A program made the position numbers and the translations under genes. Shown one piece after another: positions 62,401-64,000 of a DNA stretch of 64,000 bases (position 1 is its first letter; every line of letters starts with the position of its first letter). The notes under the pieces are model-generated. The model worked only from the letters and a program-made list of their open reading frames with translations. It was not told the origin of the DNA and searched no databases. This stretch comes from Duodenibacillus massiliensis (lineage in GTDB: Bacteria; Pseudomonadota; Gammaproteobacteria; Burkholderiales; Burkholderiaceae_F). Location of the stretch: NCBI RefSeq assembly GCF_900128485.1, contig NZ_LT635861.1, positions 683,479-747,478 on the forward strand, written 5' to 3'.

Positions 62401-63016
62401 GGCGAGCACGGATTCCGACTTGGTCGGCTTCTCCGTCTACGCCAGCAAGACCTTTGCAGACGTTCTCGGTGTGTCCGCTGACATCGGTTATCTGACCGCT
62501 TCCAACGACGTGACCGCCAACGGTTACGGCCAGAGCTGGAAGTTCAGCCAGGATACCGACGCTTTCACGATCGGGCTGCGTACCGAAGTCCTCGCGGAAG
62601 TCGGCGCTGTGAAGTTGGTGCCCCATATCGGCATCCGCTACACGGCTCTCTCGACCGACGGCTTTGAAGCCGGTTACAAGACCGAAATCGACGATCAGAA
62701 CATCTTCCAGATGCCGGTTGGTGTCACCGTCTCCGGTGACTTCCAGACGGGCGACTGGACGATTGCTCCGAAGTTCGATCTCTCGGTTGTCCCGACCTTC
62801 GGCGACAAGGATGCTGACCTCAAACTCGGCATCACCGGTGTGAAGGCCACTGACGACCTCGCGGTCCGTGTGATTGACTCCAACCCGGTTCAGGCAACGC
62901 TCGGTGTTAACGCCACCAACGGCGCCTGGGGCTTTGGTCTCAACTACAAGCTTGGTGTCGGCAGCGACGACCGTATGAACAACACGTTCAACGTCAACGT
63001 CCGCTACGCGTTCTAA
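59444..63016 (+). CDS. Autotransporter adhesin-like protein, 5' end and signal peptide not found
   Basis: Passenger plus beta-barrel, 1190 residues from the first in-frame start (GTG 59444, no ribosome site). The frame is open further upstream to the ISL3 junction (VESITLGTKEYKDKYQATSA). The passenger (about 1-880) is Gly/Thr/Val/Ala-rich and repetitive, as in beta-helical adhesins (AGTTTVASGATFSVTGTGST, ASGGSLTTTGSANGGAKIGA). The C-terminus (about 925-1190) is an autotransporter barrel from VNVWAAANGGMFEAKS to the final NVRYAF. Because no signal peptide is visible, the gene may be silent, truncated, or a donor cassette. Confidence 0.8.
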   Translation: MDVAAQAVAEVKKDVTVAAGTTFDKTNSGAFTVLGTLKTEAAVKDGVDAGAFNVNGGSVAVNTVANAGTTTVASGATFSVTGTGSTNSGAISLQSGAKFEVQAGADLTNTGAIAGAKSEAGAYTSVGDVKVAGKLVNGDKGLIKTATLTVNDGGYVSTKMTDASYAVGTTTVNKGGTFNLTKLNSHLDETVDGAFDQLLLAGGNMTLAGGALTVADKAFTGNVKLEGAQLTISAGEYAANTFTTLQNSTLSVSGGQYTIKTLNANDGAINVAGTGKLVIDTKLSTNSGSQFKIENGGTVETTAAALGLKIGASGATFDSGSTYYSGSITNNGELVLSDLTGITTTMDVVADIKSKIQKANGSNGLLNLGALTISNAVTDGKVKFSDVTTKLAGIASDALSQATVTGVTAAGFTTPGSYGKLETAANVNAAKVSGAALTLNGTGDLVTSVSGSETTVKGIILASGGSLTTTGSANGGAKIGAVLKETGASGTALTVADNGVLTVSQTLGSTDLQANTLVDVDTLTIGKGAQLTAGITKAAVAASGQTAATPATYGDIKAATLNVDGKLDASNSTVTVTSAAQFTGDVASTVKTLIIDNATVSVGSNTAAGKLVVNSVSGNGKIFADPAFVDGVSQSHSTVAVGTVSSGSTVVAGQNSVVAVGFKDTAAADAAFAKTGFVLGDTTAENAPANAVNSVLYVQGTKDANGAHVSATGKFAATNETGSTTYSGSGVEIKAGSLLVVDASTVDATYGNKEVFSGAVTVEKGAKVYLANVVNGNTIKLGTDAQFNGDLHFEGDLLLNEQMSGPTVTIKSADLKTLKSEFGDVAGIDAAWGMFDEGANLNNNSKSAAFNKWLYTSTSSAGVVSADANGDRIVDTVRLNKIAADVASLGATTGVQTMTMDAVNQMGETVADRVSLLTQRAAGVNVWAAANGGMFEAKSLFDGAGYESDIYSGVLGVDYQFACNAVLGAALTIGTADTDNKNSGVKASTDSDLVGFSVYASKTFADVLGVSADIGYLTASNDVTANGYGQSWKFSQDTDAFTIGLRTEVLAEVGAVKLVPHIGIRYTALSTDGFEAGYKTEIDDQNIFQMPVGVTVSGDFQTGDWTIAPKFDLSVVPTFGDKDADLKLGITGVKATDDLAVRVIDSNPVQATLGVNATNGAWGFGLNYKLGVGSDDRMNNTFNVNVRYAF

Positions 63017-63056
63017 CCGAACGGGCAATAAACCTCAGTTGTGAAAACAGCTGAGA

Positions 63057-63093
63057 CGGCACCGCCTAAAGCGGTAACGCCACGGCGGTGCCG
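63057..63093 (+). terminator. Hairpin after the autotransporter gene
   Basis: CGGCACCGCC pairs with GGCGGTGCCG across 17 bases, 40 bp after the stop, next to a smaller CTCAG...CTGAG hairpin. There is no T-tract, so it is probably a stabilising 3' structure rather than the main terminator. Confidence 0.5.
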
Positions 63094-63229
63094 AAAAGCT
63101 TTACCGCTGCCTCAGAAGTTTCAGCAAAGGCTTCCGGGGCAGCCTTCCGGTTTTGCTTGAGCCGGTTCGGTCGTGCTGAGTGCTGATGCGGTCAGTGCGG
63201 CTGCAAAACTCCATGTCAGGCATTTTGTA

Positions 63230-63268
63230 AGCCCGTTTCTCTGTTTGTAGTGGAAACGGGCTCTTTTT
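63230..63268 (+). terminator. Terminator of the autotransporter transcript, abutting ISL3 copy B
   Basis: AGCCCGTTTC pairs with GAAACGGGCT around 13 bases and is followed by CTTTTT. The ISL3 copy starts at 63269 directly after the T-tract. Confidence 0.8.
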
Positions 63269-63334
63269 GATTCTTCGGGCATATGTGTGGGTAGTTCGTC
63301 CCCCGATTTTGGTCAAAGAGAGCCTGTTAACAAA

Positions 63335-63434
63335 TACGGAGAGAGCCCCCGGTAATCGCGTAGCGAAATACCGAGCACGGCCGCAGGCCGCGCGCAGGTA
63401 TGCAGCGTAGCGAGTACCGGGGGCTCTCTCCGTA
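63335..63434. repeat. 100-bp hairpin inside ISL3 copy B
   Basis: Same 20-bp arms (63335-63354 and 63415-63434) and core as in copy A, in reverse orientation. Conservation in both copies shows it is part of the element. Confidence 0.7.
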
Positions 63435-63557
63435 ACGGCCGCCGAATAGGCAGGGCGAGCAGCACGACTGCCGGCCTTTCTTCAGATTTCATTAACAAAA
63501 AAGCCATTCACAGTCTTTAAAGTTGTGGCTGTCGACACTCACAAAATAAGGACCGGA

Positions 63558-64000
63558 ATGGCTCGGGACACCACTTTATTCAAGCATCTTCTCAATGTCA
63601 AAGGCACCGTCATCGAGGACATTGAATTCTTTCACGAAACTGACGGTACAAAATCTGCAGTGGTCCAGGTTCACGCCACCCGGGGATACCGTTGCCGGTG
63701 CCCGCACTGCAACAGGAAGAGCCCCAGGTACGACTCTGCTCGAAACGATCAGGTTCGCCTTTGGCGCGCTGGTGATTTAAACGGCATTCGTGTCTATCTG
63801 CAGGCTGAGAGCTACCGTATTTGCTGCCCCAAACACGGCGTCGTAACCGCCGCCGTGCCGTGGGCCTTCCATGGCTCGCGCTTCACCAAAGACTTTGATC
63901 TGACGGTGGCCTGGCTGGCCCGCAGTCTGCCCCGCAGCATCGTATGTAAGTTCATGCGCATCGACTGGAAAACAGTAGGTCGCTGCGTTGAAAGGACCAA
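63558..64000 (+). CDS. ISL3-family transposase (copy B), 3' part outside window
   Basis: ATG 63558 begins MARDTTLFKHLLNVKG, and the visible 147 codons match the transposase of copy A, including the Cys-rich finger (RCRCPHCNRKSPRYDS). The catalytic residues lie beyond the window edge, so intactness cannot be judged. Confidence 0.92.
   Translation, partial: MARDTTLFKHLLNVKGTVIEDIEFFHETDGTKSAVVQVHATRGYRCRCPHCNRKSPRYDSARNDQVRLWRAGDLNGIRVYLQAESYRICCPKHGVVTAAVPWAFHGSRFTKDFDLTVAWLARSLPRSIVCKFMRIDWKTVGRCVERT

Larger units (their letters stand above)
63269..64000 (+). mobile_element. ISL3-family insertion sequence (copy B), runs off the window
   Basis: Starts GATTCTTCGGGCATATGTGTGG, differing from copy A by one base in the terminal repeat, and matches the reverse complement of copy A through the visible part. 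Orientation is opposite to copy A. The left flank is CTCTTTTT (63261-63268); the right end and its duplication lie outside the window. Includes the hairpin at 63335-63434. Confidence 0.9.

Noticed and set aside
59174..63028. A 1284-codon open frame on the minus strand opposite the autotransporter
   Set aside because: It is the antisense shadow of a repetitive Thr/Ala/Val/Gly-rich gene. The plus-strand frame has the recognisable autotransporter barrel, and the antisense product matches no family and is unnaturally rich in Arg, Asn, Thr and Val.
59316..63268. Recent inversion of the autotransporter segment between the ISL3 copies
   Set aside because: Copy A has the same 8-bp flank on both sides and the left flank of copy B is different, so the present order shows no inversion since copy A inserted. 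Future inversion remains possible.

Overview
The window looks like chromosome from an asaccharolytic, anaerobic or microaerobic beta-proteobacterium of the Sutterellaceae type (Sutterella, Parasutterella and relatives). This is inferred from gene content and not from a marker gene. The evidence is a Gram-negative envelope (porin, autotransporter, lipoprotein, SPOR protein), the order folC-SPOR-cvpA-purF, a Bug-type TctC receptor, several C4-dicarboxylate carriers and a Wolinella-like fumarate reductase. No rRNA, tRNA or CRISPR array was recognised.

Layout. 1-2.5 kb: end of pepT and a DcuC-type carrier. 2.65-5.24 kb: a complete IS1634-family element flanked by a 114-bp direct repeat, which split the leader of a tiny secreted-peptide ORF. 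5.4-11.4 kb: mmuM, an orphan amino-acid binding protein, two unknown genes, and a porin plus SGNH hydrolase pair. 11.5-15.5 kb: a LysR regulator divergent from an argininosuccinate-lyase-like fumarate lyase and a second DcuC carrier. 15.8-17.2 kb: WYL and HxlR regulators. 17.3-18.9 kb: an omegaRNA-iscB element placed directly upstream of a copper ATPase that carries a copZ-like domain fused in frame at its end. 21.7-27.6 kb: Crp-like regulator, PIN protein, acnA, a Sel1-repeat protein and a membrane protein. 27.8-29.3 kb: an AAA/DUF4143 ATPase bracketed by related palindromes. 29.4-36.3 kb: alanine symporter, bcp, an orphan vsr, a beta-barrel protein and the ridA-recG-oxyR cluster. 37-43.1 kb: frdAB without frdC, then tctBAC. 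43.1-44.7 kb: a decayed tnpB element. 45.2-48.2 kb: aspA-dcuA. 48.4-54.1 kb: housekeeping genes. 54.1-56.4 kb: an MFS gene and its decayed tandem copy. 57.6-64 kb: two inverted ISL3 copies flanking an autotransporter gene with no recognisable signal peptide.

How it fits together. AspA makes fumarate from aspartate, Dcu carriers exchange aspartate or fumarate for succinate, and FrdAB reduces fumarate. A second lyase/carrier pair probably feeds another adduct into the same pool. Peptidase T, the amino-acid binding protein and the alanine symporter fit growth on peptides and amino acids.

The most notable points are the iscB/omegaRNA unit next to copA, the copA-copZ fusion with an internal start site, fumarate reductase without its membrane anchor gene, the 114-bp target duplication of the IS1634-type element, the palindrome-bracketed AAA gene, and the IS-flanked autotransporter. 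None is claimed as proven new biology. Homology calls rest on recognising motifs by eye, without database searches.
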